Notes under the pieces: generated by a model
The model's database searches: none
The model's input: the letters and a program-made list of their open reading frames with translations, nothing else
What the model was told of the DNA's origin: nothing
Origin: Pantoea alhagi
GTDB lineage: Bacteria; Pseudomonadota; Gammaproteobacteria; Enterobacterales; Enterobacteriaceae
Direction: 5' to 3'
NCBI RefSeq assembly: GCF_002101395.1
Contig: NZ_CP019706.1
Coordinates: 3,968,001 to 4,032,000, forward strand
Length of the DNA: 64,000 bases
Made by a program: the position numbers and the translations under genes
Shown here: piece by piece, positions 42,595 to 51,322 of the stretch
Position numbering within the stretch: the first letter of the stretch is position 1
Layout of the letters: every line of letters starts with the position of its first letter

Positions 42595-43156
42595 TTCGCC
42601 TCAGCAATATGGCGGCAAATGACCGCTCTTTCCCTGTGGTTGCATCTGGATGTCCGCACCGTAGGCGACATGGGCAAGCTGCCCGACAGCCTGCCGGTAT
42701 TCCTTATCCCGGATATCCCGTTTAACCTCAATACGCTGCTAATTATTCTGCCTTACTCGGCGGGGCTCGCCGTGGTGGGACTGCTGGAGTCAATGATGAC
42801 GGCCACTATCGTGGACGATATGACGGACACGCCGGGCGATAAAAACCGCGAGTGCAAGGCACAGGGCATTGCCAATATCTGCACCTCATTTATCGGCGGC
42901 ATGGCGGGTTGCGCAATGATTGCACAATCCGTTAGATACCCGTACATATACCGTGACCGGACAAGTCTTTTTTGCCTCATCTGACCGCTTCACCAACCAC
43001 TTCGACTTCCACGAGGCGATTAAACATGTGGTAATTGACGTAACGCATGCCCACTTCTGGGACATTACCTCAGTAAGCGTGCTGGACCGCGTGGTAATTA
43101 AATTCCATCGCGAAACGGGCCTGATTTACACGCCCTTTTTAGTTTTAATGATATAA
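42595..43156 (+). pseudogene. Remnant of a SulP (SLC26) anion transporter
   Basis: Part of a SulP-family transporter is recognisable: LWLHLDVRTVGDMGKLPDSLPVFLIPDIPFNLNTLLIILPYSAGLAVVGLLESMMTATIVDD, DTPGDKNRECKAQGIANI and GGMAGCAMIAQSV. A second frame then continues with a STAS-like piece VTGQVFFASSDRFTNHFDFHEAIKHVVIDVTHAHFWDITSVSVLDRVVIKF. Transporter N-terminus, several membrane segments and the end of the STAS domain are missing, and the two parts are out of frame. Hence a decayed gene with an internal deletion and truncation at both ends. Confidence 0.8.
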
Positions 43157-43240
43157 CCGCAATCTAAAAGCCGGGTATGCTTTCATCGTTATCCGGTTTA
43201 ACTCATCGTCAGCAAGCCCGCCTGCGGTCAGAAAGATTTA

Positions 43241-43945
43241 TTAATCAATCCATCCACGCATAAAATAGAGCATCTCTGCATAATCGTATCCCGCTTCAAC
43301 GCCCCGAAATGATGCCAGTCGCTTTACGCCATCGAGTGAGATAAGCGCATTTCTTGCCGCAGACATCTGCGATTGATGTTCTGCCAGCATCGCCAGTTTC
43401 TCCACTAAATAATCGCTGATATTGATATACAGCGCGCCACGCGAACTGTCCCAGGATGAGGAGTTACCCCACCCGGCAGCCGGATACTCATACGCGGCGA
43501 TCAGGCGCAGCGAACGCGGGTTTTTGGTAGGACGTGTAGCGGCAACACAGCAGTTATAGACCCACTGATGCTCCTGATGAAACGAGGGAACCGGCATCAG
43601 CAGCAGCTCAGGCTGAATTTCTTCAATAAGCGTATCCAGCTGCTGAACACAGCCAGACTGGCTTGAAGAGGCCAGATCGAAGCACTCCCCCTCGTTAACA
43701 AAATTCAGCACGGAATAGTGCGCCCCGGCGCTGTTCATAGCGGCGGCCAGCTCCTGATAGCGCCGGGAAGCAGGAACATAACGCTGCCCACGCAGATGGG
43801 TTTCCCCTTTCAGTATCACTACCGCAATATGCACCTCAATACCGGCGTCGACAGCTCTGGCGATGCTGCCGCCGCAGCCCAACTCTGCATCATCAGCGTG
43901 CGGGCTGATGATCAGCCAGCGTCGGTAAGAAAAAAGCTGTTCCAT
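43241..43945 (-). CDS. PIG-L family deacetylase
   Basis: A 234-residue zinc-dependent N-deacetylase of the PIG-L/LmbE family. The metal motif at the N-terminus is ISPHADDAELGCGGSIARA (an AHxDD-type variant of PHPDDE), with a second metal His in the C-terminal part of MPVPSFHQEHQWVYNCCVAATRP. It starts three bases after the sugar transferase stop, so the two form an operon. It probably removes an acetyl group from an N-acetylated sugar intermediate of an envelope or exopolysaccharide. Confidence 0.85.
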   Translation of the reverse strand: MEQLFSYRRWLIISPHADDAELGCGGSIARAVDAGIEVHIAVVILKGETHLRGQRYVPASRRYQELAAAMNSAGAHYSVLNFVNEGECFDLASSSQSGCVQQLDTLIEEIQPELLLMPVPSFHQEHQWVYNCCVAATRPTKNPRSLRLIAAYEYPAAGWGNSSSWDSSRGALYINISDYLVEKLAMLAEHQSQMSAARNALISLDGVKRLASFRGVEAGYDYAEMLYFMRGWID

Positions 43946-43947
43946 GA

Positions 43948-44541
43948 TCAGTTCACCCCTTTCATACCGGCTACCACGCCGAACGTCTTCAGAAAAATAT
44001 AGATATCCATTCGGGCGCGACGGCGACGGCTGTAATAGCGATCAATCGCCACGCGACGGTGATAAGGCAGATCGTCACGCCCTGATACCTGCCACAGGCC
44101 GGTAATACCGGGTTTTACGGAACAGTAATAGCGGTAACTGCGCCCATATTTATCTTTTTCATACGCCGCGATGGGACGCGGTCCGATAACCGACATATCG
44201 CCCCGGAGTACATTAATAAACTGCGGAAGTTCATCAATACTGGTTTTACGAATGAAGGCGCCGAAACGGGTGACGCGCGGATCGTTTTTTACCACGCTGT
44301 AGAGCTGCAGCTCATGCCGTATACGCGCCTGTTCAGCAGCAGAAACTTTCTCCATCGGCAGCATGGAGGTAAATTTCAGGCAGTAAAAGATTTTGCCACC
44401 CTGCCCCATTCTGGGATGGCTAAACAAGGGTTTCATACCTGTTAGCCACAGAATTAGCGCCGTGATTAACATAAACGGCATGAGCAGAAGCAAACAAAAT
44501 GAGGCAACAAGGATATCGAAAAAGCGTTTCTTTATCGTCAT
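43948..44541 (-). CDS. Undecaprenyl-phosphate sugar phosphotransferase (bacterial sugar transferase)
   Basis: A 197-residue monotopic initiating glycosyl-1-phosphate transferase of the PglC/WcaJ catalytic-domain type. A single hydrophobic hairpin (residues 12-35) is followed by KFTSMLPMEK, DPRVTRFGAFIRKTSIDELPQFINVLRGDMSVIGPRP (the signature with the catalytic Asp-Glu) and YCSVKPGITGLWQVSGRDDL. It lacks the extra N-terminal membrane domain of WcaJ. It would transfer sugar-1-phosphate onto undecaprenyl phosphate to begin a polysaccharide. Paired with a PIG-L deacetylase, but no further glycosyltransferases lie nearby. Confidence 0.9.
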   Translation of the reverse strand: MTIKKRFFDILVASFCLLLLMPFMLITALILWLTGMKPLFSHPRMGQGGKIFYCLKFTSMLPMEKVSAAEQARIRHELQLYSVVKNDPRVTRFGAFIRKTSIDELPQFINVLRGDMSVIGPRPIAAYEKDKYGRSYRYYCSVKPGITGLWQVSGRDDLPYHRRVAIDRYYSRRRRARMDIYIFLKTFGVVAGMKGVN

Positions 44542-44867
44542 AGCAACCTCTGAAAGGCGACAGCCATCCGCTATGTAAAAACATCACGCAATCTAAAGAT
44601 ACAGATTGAAATATAAGCAAGATCAAGTAAACCTACTCAGATCACATGGTGAAACCCTGCAGATAATATGCATTAATTTCAATATATTAGGCAGCGCAAA
44701 AAGAGGAGTATTCAGAGTTTCCTTACTATTCTGGGAAATAAAACATCTGACGGGATGGCTTTTAGGTGGCGAATAAAAACGGTTTATTGCCGGTTTACCC
44801 CTGTGTAGCGCTAAAATAGCGTGCCGATCAGCCCCACATGAGTGAGGCTTGATCCGTTGAGGCAGGC
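44542..44867. other. 326-bp intergenic region
   Basis: AT-rich region upstream of the sugar transferase gene, extending to the end of the AhpD-like gene. I see no ORF and no clear hairpin beyond weak palindromes. It probably contains the promoter for the transferase-deacetylase pair. Confidence 0.5.
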
Positions 44868-45299
44868 TTACTGTCTCATTCCTATGGCAAGCCGGTTAAA
44901 GGCTGACATAAGCGAAACGGCGAAAGTGAGATCGGAAATTTCAACATCGGTAAAAAACTTATTGAGCGGTTCAAAGTCGTCATCAGAGGCAAATGTCTCA
45001 TCAACCCTGACCAGCGCTTCTGCCCATTGCAAAGCAGCTTTTTCTTTATCATCGAAATGGTGGCTGACGCGCCATCCGGCAAGCGCATCAATCTTAGCGT
45101 TCTCTACCCCCGATTCCCGCAGTGATTTCGCATGCATTTCAAGGCAGAAGGCACAGCCGTTCATTTGAGAAACGCGCAGATAGATAAGCTCAACAAGCAC
45201 CTTTCCCAGCGTGCTGTTTTCTAAGGCTTTTTTAGTGGAAATCAGGCCCATATAAGCGTCATTAGAGAGTGTGAAATAAGGCAGACGAAGCGTGGTCAT
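44868..45299 (-). CDS. AhpD-like / carboxymuconolactone decarboxylase-family protein
   Basis: A 143-residue all-helical protein with the AhpD core motif GCAFCLEMHAKSLRESG. The CxxC-x3-H arrangement implies peroxidatic or disulfide-reductase activity as in AhpD. MNGCAF and EKAALQWAEALVRVDE are typical of the family. It is a single gene. Likely role: handling of peroxide or organic hydroperoxides; the physiological partner is unknown. Confidence 0.85.
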   Translation of the reverse strand: MTTLRLPYFTLSNDAYMGLISTKKALENSTLGKVLVELIYLRVSQMNGCAFCLEMHAKSLRESGVENAKIDALAGWRVSHHFDDKEKAALQWAEALVRVDETFASDDDFEPLNKFFTDVEISDLTFAVSLMSAFNRLAIGMRQ

Positions 45300-45440
45300 G
45301 ATCTCTTCCTTTTGAGGTAAAGTTCAAAAGATTATCACCCTGAAAAGAGACCATTTTCTCTCTGGTGCTGTCAGAACGCCGCGCTTCTGATTACAGATAT
45401 CTCCTCACAGCCCTCATATGCAAAATGTTGCCAGCCGATC

Positions 45441-46562
45441 CTATCGCGAAGGGCGAATCACTGTTGCCAGACAGGCGGTTGCAGCAAAAAGAATAAGCGC
45501 GCTTATCACGCCAGCTCCCTCCAGCACAGCGCCGAACAGAGGCGTACCTACAGCCTGACCCAGCGCCAGAACCAGAAAAGGAATGCCAAGGCCTAAATCT
45601 GGTCTGTCCGGGAGGAGGTTGATGCCCTGTATCAGATAAACACCTGAAGAAACGATATAGGCAGCACCGAAGACGCTCATGGCAACGAAACCATAAACTG
45701 GTGACAGCGAAGCGGCAGTCAATCCCACCATTGCTGTCGCCATTACAAGCAGTGCAAATATATGGATGCGTGCGGTACCGAACCGGTTAGTTAAAATACC
45801 CGTCAGGGACCCACCGATACCAGCCACGCCAAGTGCAATCCAGGCCCAGCCGATATCCGTATCGGTAAACCCGTACTTGCCACGTAAAATATCCGCTCCA
45901 AATGTCCAAATTGCCGTGCTGGAGAGGCCCATCAAAAATGCGCTAATGCAAAGCGTCAGGAGACCGGGACGCGTTAAGATTTTAAAGCTAACTTTCCCTA
46001 CATCGGTACTGGTATAGGCAGGAATGGCAAACCAGAGCCAGAGGGTTACGGCTCCGCCAGTTAGTGCAAATAAGGCATAAAGCTCGCGCCATGCTCCGAC
46101 AGCTACCAGCGTCGTTGCTCCAGAAAACATGATACCCGCCGCCGTCCCGGCGTTAATTATCGCGTTAGCTTTTGGACGCGCCTTCCCGCTGAAGTGACGC
46201 GTGACAGCAGTAGCCAGCGGAGGGGATGTCAGGCCGGTACTTAATCCCGCGAGCGCAATGCCTGCGCCCAGCCCCGCGCCTGAAGAGGCAACGAAAACCA
46301 GCCCCATGCCCGCCGTTGCGGCGAAACCGGCCGACAGCGCAATCGTACGGGCGCTGAGTTTACCGCTGCCATAAAAAGTGAAAAGAATACCCGCACAGTA
46401 TGCGGCAAAGGCGCCGCTTCCAACCCATCCTGCCATAGTGACATCAAGGGAGAGTTCGGCACGAATCTGAGGTAAAAGCAACCCATAAGCAAAGCGCGCC
46501 AGACCGTAGGAAAGCGCGGTCAGAGTAAAAGCTGCGGCGATCAGATTAAGTCCGGATCTCAT
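45441..46562 (-). CDS. MFS transporter
   Basis: A 373-residue major facilitator with 12 predicted membrane segments, similar in composition to the YbfB/YjiJ or Cyn-type branch (LTALSYGLARFAYGLLLPQIRAELSLDVTMAGWVGSGAFAAYCAGILF). Its ATG overlaps the stop codon of the preceding tetR gene by four bases, so the two form one operon and the transporter is likely induced by the ligand of that TetR protein, which suggests drug or metabolite efflux. Confidence 0.85.
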   Translation of the reverse strand: MRSGLNLIAAAFTLTALSYGLARFAYGLLLPQIRAELSLDVTMAGWVGSGAFAAYCAGILFTFYGSGKLSARTIALSAGFAATAGMGLVFVASSGAGLGAGIALAGLSTGLTSPPLATAVTRHFSGKARPKANAIINAGTAAGIMFSGATTLVAVGAWRELYALFALTGGAVTLWLWFAIPAYTSTDVGKVSFKILTRPGLLTLCISAFLMGLSSTAIWTFGADILRGKYGFTDTDIGWAWIALGVAGIGGSLTGILTNRFGTARIHIFALLVMATAMVGLTAASLSPVYGFVAMSVFGAAYIVSSGVYLIQGINLLPDRPDLGLGIPFLVLALGQAVGTPLFGAVLEGAGVISALILFAATACLATVIRPSR

Positions 46563-47107
46563 CCGTTGCGCGCTCGGGCAATGTCAACCAGCAAAAGCGC
46601 GGCATCCCGCGCATCGTTGGTGAGCGCGTGGCTGGCGACGCTTGCCGCCGCCGTCGCGCCTTCAAACAGTATCCAGATTTGGGCGCTCAGATGTGCGTCA
46701 TCATAGCCAAGAACACGCCGCACACGCTTTGCAATCTCATCACGAAATTCACCTTTCTGCTGGCCGACCAGCGAAACGATTTCAGGACTGGCCTCGCTAT
46801 ACTCGCTACGCGCGCGCAGCAACATGCATCCGCGCGCGCCATGCTGTTCCAGCCAGCATTGCAGCGTATCGAACAGTGACCCGATCGGATCGGCGTTCGC
46901 CGTCTCTTCTGCTAAGCGCGCCATAAATGCACGATGCCTTGCTTCAAGCACGGCAATCACCAGCCCGTCACGCGTGCCAAAATGCTTATAGAGCGTGCGG
47001 GTCGAGACGCCCACGGGCGCGATAACACGATCGACACCCACGCCCCGAAAGCCTTCAGCTTCAAATATGCGCGCAGCACCCACAATGATTTCATTTCGTT
47101 TATTCAT
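46559..47107 (-). CDS. TetR-family regulator
   Basis: A 182-residue TetR repressor. The helix-turn-helix is RNEIIVGAARIFEAEGFRGVGVDRVIAPVGVSTRTLYKHFGTRDGLVIAVLEAR (about 4-57), followed by a helical C-terminal domain. ATG 47107 is preferred over an in-frame TTG two codons earlier. It overlaps the downstream MFS gene by four bases. A near-perfect palindrome lies 8-29 bp upstream of the start, consistent with autoregulation of the operon. Confidence 0.87.
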   Translation of the reverse strand: MNKRNEIIVGAARIFEAEGFRGVGVDRVIAPVGVSTRTLYKHFGTRDGLVIAVLEARHRAFMARLAEETANADPIGSLFDTLQCWLEQHGARGCMLLRARSEYSEASPEIVSLVGQQKGEFRDEIAKRVRRVLGYDDAHLSAQIWILFEGATAAASVASHALTNDARDAALLLVDIARARNG

Positions 47108-47114
47108 AAACAAA

Positions 47115-47136
47115 GTGTAAAACGATCGCTTTACAC
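47115..47136 (-). promoter_or_regulatory. TetR operator upstream of the TetR-MFS operon
   Basis: GTGTAAA-A-CGATCG-C-TTTACAC is a 22-bp palindrome with a single mismatched pair, located just before the tetR start. Confidence 0.7.
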
Positions 47137-47165
47137 GTCAAGTCTGTTTTTTAAACCACCGGGCT

Positions 47166-48182
47166 TTATGCTGATTCCCGCACCACCAGTTGGCCGGAAA
47201 GCGTGATGCGCTGCGGGGGAAGATCCGGCTCGCTCAGCTTGCGCAGGATCAGGGCGGCGGCCTGTCGGCCTGTCTCTTCGCTGGCAGAGGAGACATAAGT
47301 GAAGGATGGCGAGGTAAGGTTAACATGCAGCATATCTTCGAAGCCGAGCAGCGCCACCTGTTGCGTGAGAAACACATCTTTGCCAGGCGTACGACCAACC
47401 TGATAAATAGCGCTGATACTGCCAATCATCGCATTTGGTGAATGGCAGAGCAGCGCCGTAATTGTGTTGTTATTCTCCAACAGATGACGCGTTACCAGGC
47501 TTGCCGCCTGGGTACTTTCAGCACAGGCGGGCGTTAATGTCTCCCGAAGCGTCATCCCGTACTGTGCCAGGGCGCTGCTAAAACCCAACAGACGCTGCTG
47601 GCGAATCCGATCGTTCTCCGTGCCGCCGATATAGGCGATATTACGGTGGCCGCGTTCAATCAGATAGCGGGTGGCCTGAGAGGCTGCCTGCCGGTTATCT
47701 CGCATCACTAAATTACAGCCATCCTGTTGCAGGGATTGCGAAACCACCACCAGCGGCAGCGGACAGCGGCGGATCTTTTCCGGCAGCAAGGCGGCGGTGA
47801 CATCTGATGCCAGATAGATCACTCCCGCGACGCCCTGCTGTTTGAAGGAGAGCAGGCAGCGCTCAAGCGCGTCGCCTTCATCCTGCGGCTGTCGCAGAAA
47901 TACCATATAGTGCTGACGTTCCAGCTCCTGCACGATACTCGCCATCACTTTAACGGCAAAGCTGTCGCTGAAATCAGGCACAATCAGGCCAATCAGGTTG
48001 GAAGTATTGGCGCGCAGATTGGCGGCGGCCACATTATGCACATAGCCCAGCGCGCTCATCGCTTCATGCACCCGCGCTATGGTGGCAGCGGAAATCTTTC
48101 CTTTCTGACGCAGCACCAGCGATACGGTTGAAACCGACACGCCAGCCTGTTTAGCGACCTCAACGATGCTAACCCTTTTCAC
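47166..48182 (-). CDS. LacI-family repressor, MalI-like
   Basis: A 338-residue LacI repressor. The headpiece SIVEVAKQAGVSVSTVSLVLRQKGKISAATIARVHEAMSALGYVHN resembles MalI of E. coli (VSVSTVSLVLSGKGRISTATGERV). The ligand-binding half has LIGLIVPDFSDSFAVKVM and ERGHRNIAYIGGTENDRIRQQRL. It lies downstream of a glucose/maltose-type PTS permease gene, with a terminator between them, and the permease promoter contains two MalI-like operators. In E. coli, MalI represses malX-malY; here no malY is present. Confidence 0.82.
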   Translation of the reverse strand: MKRVSIVEVAKQAGVSVSTVSLVLRQKGKISAATIARVHEAMSALGYVHNVAAANLRANTSNLIGLIVPDFSDSFAVKVMASIVQELERQHYMVFLRQPQDEGDALERCLLSFKQQGVAGVIYLASDVTAALLPEKIRRCPLPLVVVSQSLQQDGCNLVMRDNRQAASQATRYLIERGHRNIAYIGGTENDRIRQQRLLGFSSALAQYGMTLRETLTPACAESTQAASLVTRHLLENNNTITALLCHSPNAMIGSISAIYQVGRTPGKDVFLTQQVALLGFEDMLHVNLTSPSFTYVSSASEETGRQAAALILRKLSEPDLPPQRITLSGQLVVRESA

Positions 48183-48220
48183 ATTTTCTCCCTGAAGGTA
48201 CGGCTTATCCGCCAGAGTAA

Positions 48221-48251
48221 AGCCTCCTGGGAAAAGCCAGGAGGCTTTTTT
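48221..48251. terminator. Rho-independent terminator between the PTS and malI-like genes
   Basis: AGCCTCCTGG and CCAGGAGGCT form a perfect 10-bp stem with a 6-base loop. T-rich tails exist on both sides (TTTTTT on plus, TTTAC on minus). It would end the PTS transcript. Confidence 0.75.
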
Positions 48252-48265
48252 ACTGCCCGCCTCGC

Positions 48266-49765
48266 TTATTTGCCCAGCACCAGGGACATTTTCTGGGCGA
48301 TAAATTGCGCCCGTGCACCAAAGATCACCTGAATGCCTCTCTCACCGACAAATACCACGCCACGCGCTCCCAGCGCGTTCAGCCCGTCTTTATCCACCTG
48401 CCCGCCCTGGGCAACTTCAAGACGCAGACGAGTAATACAGGCGCCCACGGAATCAATATTACGCGCGCCGCCCAGCAGAGCAATGATCTCCGTAGCCAGT
48501 TCGTCGTCTGTTTTATCACTGGCATCGGCAGTGATATCTGCCCGACCCGGAGTTTTGATATCAAAACGGCGGATCACAAAGCGGAAGGTAACGTAGTAAA
48601 TCAGCCCCATCGGCACCCCGATGATGATGGCATTGAGAAAGTTGGTCTGATACCCGTTAAACGAGGGCAGGATGCCAAACGAAATATAGTCAATCAGCCC
48701 GGCAGAGAAAGATTTGGCGATATGCGCATGCATCAGATACATACACATATAGGAGAGCCCGGCCATCACTGCGTTAAACACATAGAGGATCGGCGCGACA
48801 AAAATAAAGGTAAATTCAACCGGTTCGGTAATCCCGGTCAGGAAGCAGGTCAGCGCGGCGGAAAACAGGATCCCCGCAGCGATTTTTTTGTTTTTGGTTT
48901 GCGCCTCATGGTACATCGCCAGGCAGGCCGCCGGCAGTGCAAACAGCATTAACGGGAATTCGCCCTGCATGAATTTACCGGCATTCTGGTAAGTGTCGCT
49001 GCTAAAAGATTTCGTGCCTTCCTCCAGCATTTTAAACCAGATGGTCTGGTCGCCATGAATAACCTGCCCCGCCTGGGTCGTGTAATCCCCGAATGAATAC
49101 CAAAAAGAAGGATACCAGATGTGATGCAGCCCAAGCGGGATCAGCGCACGCTCCACCAGCCCGAAAATAAACGTCGACGCGGCCTGGTTATCGCCGTTTA
49201 CCACTACCGACAGCGCATCAATACCGGACTGAATATATTGCCAGATATAGGGTAACAGCAGACCCAGCAGGAAAGAGAGAAACGCGGTGGCAATAGCGAC
49301 AAAGCGTTTGCCTGAGAAAAAGCCGAGAAACTCCGGCAACTGAATGGTGTGAAAACGGTTGTAGCACCAGGCTGCCAGAATGCCGCACAGCAGGCCGCCG
49401 AACACGCCCATTTGCAGCGTAGGAATACCGACCACCATTGCATACTTTCCGCCCTGTGCAGCCATTTCCGGGGTAATCGACAACACGGTGCCGATCGTCA
49501 TATTGGTAATAAACACCGAGACGGCAGCCGAGAGTGCAGCAATCCCTGATTCAGAGGCCAGCCCCACGGCGGAGCCAATAGCAAACAGCAGCGGCAGGTT
49601 ATCGAAAATCACCCCGCCCGCATTCATCATTAGCGGTAAGTGGAACTTATCCCCGAACGCCAGCAGCAGCCCGGCGGCGGGCAACAGAGAGATAGGCAGC
49701 ATCAATGCGCGCCCAATCATAGAAAGCTTAGACAGCGACTTCACAAACCCTGATATCACACTCAT
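48266..49765 (-). CDS. PTS glucose/maltose-type permease EIICB
   Basis: A 499-residue phosphotransferase permease with an N-terminal EIIC domain (about 10-390, about ten membrane segments; LMLPISLLPAAGLLLAFG, PEFLGFFSGKRFV, LGLHHIWYPSFWYSFGDY, FLTGITEPVEFTFIFVAPILY) and a C-terminal EIIB domain with the phosphorylation Cys in SVGACITRLRLEV (about 440). There is no EIIA domain, so it would rely on the glucose EIIA (Crr). It is longer than PtsG (477) and resembles MalX. Regulated by the adjacent MalI-like repressor. Substrate uncertain among glucose, maltose or a glucoside. Confidence 0.87.
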   Translation of the reverse strand: MSVISGFVKSLSKLSMIGRALMLPISLLPAAGLLLAFGDKFHLPLMMNAGGVIFDNLPLLFAIGSAVGLASESGIAALSAAVSVFITNMTIGTVLSITPEMAAQGGKYAMVVGIPTLQMGVFGGLLCGILAAWCYNRFHTIQLPEFLGFFSGKRFVAIATAFLSFLLGLLLPYIWQYIQSGIDALSVVVNGDNQAASTFIFGLVERALIPLGLHHIWYPSFWYSFGDYTTQAGQVIHGDQTIWFKMLEEGTKSFSSDTYQNAGKFMQGEFPLMLFALPAACLAMYHEAQTKNKKIAAGILFSAALTCFLTGITEPVEFTFIFVAPILYVFNAVMAGLSYMCMYLMHAHIAKSFSAGLIDYISFGILPSFNGYQTNFLNAIIIGVPMGLIYYVTFRFVIRRFDIKTPGRADITADASDKTDDELATEIIALLGGARNIDSVGACITRLRLEVAQGGQVDKDGLNALGARGVVFVGERGIQVIFGARAQFIAQKMSLVLGK

Positions 49766-49820
49766 TTTCTTCCCCGGGTTAAGGCCGTTACCTGCGCTAA
49801 AAACGCGCTGTTATTGTAAG

Positions 49821-49845
49821 TAGAACGTTTTATTAGAACGTTCTA
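49821..49845 (-). promoter_or_regulatory. Two tandem MalI-type operators
   Basis: TAGAACGTTTTA (49821-49832) and TAGAACGTTCTA (49834-49845, perfect palindrome) have centres 13 bp apart. The core AACGTT matches the E. coli MalI operator form AAAACGTTTT. Confidence 0.7.
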
Positions 49846-50002
49846 CCATCGTGAAATAAGTGATAACGGCGTGCAACAGAAATTTTACGCACGGTCATAG
49901 GGAATTATGATTGTTTGAATTCCATCAAAGATCGCGCTGGCGCTTATTTTATCTGCAACGCTAAAGCCGGACAGAAACGCGCTTGCCAGACGTGCGGCAT
50001 TA

Positions 50003-50033
50003 ACCTACCATTAGTAAGTTACTGTTAGTAGGT
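50003..50033. promoter_or_regulatory. Large nested palindrome, probable TetR operator
   Basis: AGTAA-G-TTACT (50013-50023) lies inside ACCTAC (50003-50008) and GTAGGT (50028-50033), all sharing one centre at 50018. Twelve of 15 half-site positions are symmetric. It sits 24 bp before the oxidoreductase start. Confidence 0.65.
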
Positions 50034-50056
50034 AAACTGAAAATGAGGTCATTGAT

Positions 50057-50653
50057 ATGCACGCACTGATCGTTTCTGCCCATCCCGATAGTCAGTCACA
50101 TACCCAGGCGATAGCTTCACAGGTGGCCCATGGCGTTGCCGCCAGCGGCATACATACTTTTGAGCAGGTCAACCTCGCTGCGGAGCAGTTCGATCCGCGT
50201 TTCAGCCAGGCTGACTATGAGCAGTTTAAACATGGCTCGCCATTACCTGCTGATGTGCTGGCCGAACAGCAGCGGCTAAACCGTGCTAATGCGCTGGTGC
50301 TGGTCTATCCCGTTTACTGGTGGTCATTTCCGGCACAGCTAAAAGGCTGGATCGACCGGGTATTTACCCATGGCTGGGCATATGAAGAAGCCGGGGATAA
50401 GGTCATCGGAAAGCTTGGACATCTGCAGGTGCATCTTCTGGCGCTGGGCGCAGCCACCCCGCGCACTTATCTCCGTCGCGGTTATTTCAGCAGCATGCGC
50501 ACTCAAATTGACCTGGGTATTTTTGGCTACTGCGGCGCGCCGGTGATAACCAGCGAACTGCTGTTGCCTGCTGATGAAAACTATCCCGACGCACATTACA
50601 CCCTGGCCTATAATCTTGGCCGACAGTTGTTTGAACAGAAGGAAAAGATATGA
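50057..50653 (+). CDS. NAD(P)H dehydrogenase (quinone) / flavodoxin-like oxidoreductase
   Basis: A 198-residue flavoprotein of the flavodoxin-like-fold quinone reductase family (MdaB/KefF/NQO1 type). It shows LIVSAHPDSQSHTQAIASQVAHG with the FMN/FAD phosphate loop, ANALVLVYPVYWWSFPAQLKGWIDRVFTHGWAYEEAG and LLALGAATPRTYLRRGYFSSM. It should carry out two-electron reduction of quinones or electrophiles. The tetR gene downstream overlaps by four bases. The shared operator suggests induction by an electrophile. Confidence 0.87.
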   Translation: MHALIVSAHPDSQSHTQAIASQVAHGVAASGIHTFEQVNLAAEQFDPRFSQADYEQFKHGSPLPADVLAEQQRLNRANALVLVYPVYWWSFPAQLKGWIDRVFTHGWAYEEAGDKVIGKLGHLQVHLLALGAATPRTYLRRGYFSSMRTQIDLGIFGYCGAPVITSELLLPADENYPDAHYTLAYNLGRQLFEQKEKI

Positions 50654-51237
50654 ATCAGGCTCCACGCCAGCGTATGACTCATCAGGCCAGACGACAGCAG
50701 CTGTTAACCGTTGCATGGGATCTGATACGCCAGGAAGGCACCGATGCGCTTACGCTGGGCCGCGTGGCTGAAGAAGCAGGCGTCAGCAAGCCGGTAGTGT
50801 ACGATCACTTCAGTACGCGTCACGGCTTGCTGGCTGCGCTGTACGAAGATTTTGATATTCGTCAGAACGCGCTTTTCGATGCGGCTATGGCGGCGGCGGG
50901 CGACAGGCTACAGGACAAAGCTGCGGTGGTGGCCGCCAGCTATGTGAATTGTGTGCTGACGCAGGGGCGCGAAATTCCTGATGTTCTCTCTGCGCTGGAC
51001 AGCACCCCGGAGCTTGCCGAGGTTAAGCGCCAGTATCAGCTCGATTTTATCGAAAAGTTTCGCGGCTGGTTTGCAGCGTTTGTTGCGCCCTCCGGCATTC
51101 CTCTGGCTACCATGTGGGGATTGCTGGGGGCGGCAGATGCCATTTCCAGTGCAGTGATCTGTGGTGATATCAGCCAGCAGGAAGGATTGCAGGAGCTTAC
51201 TGCACTGATTATCACGACGATCGAACGCAGCCGCTAA
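50650..51237 (+). CDS. TetR-family regulator
   Basis: A 195-residue TetR regulator. The helix-turn-helix is RQQLLTVAWDLIRQEGTDALTLGRVAEEAGVSKPVVYDHFSTRHGLLAALYEDF (about 14-67), followed by a helical ligand domain. The start overlaps the quinone-reductase-like gene by four bases, so it forms an autoregulated operon with it through the palindrome at 50003. Confidence 0.88.
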   Translation: MNQAPRQRMTHQARRQQLLTVAWDLIRQEGTDALTLGRVAEEAGVSKPVVYDHFSTRHGLLAALYEDFDIRQNALFDAAMAAAGDRLQDKAAVVAASYVNCVLTQGREIPDVLSALDSTPELAEVKRQYQLDFIEKFRGWFAAFVAPSGIPLATMWGLLGAADAISSAVICGDISQQEGLQELTALIITTIERSR

Positions 51238-51322
51238 CGCATCATTGCCTGCTCATCGGGGCACAGGGTTAAATACTCTCCCTTCTCATTGGGTCGCGCC
51301 CCGGTAAATTCATGCGAACAGA

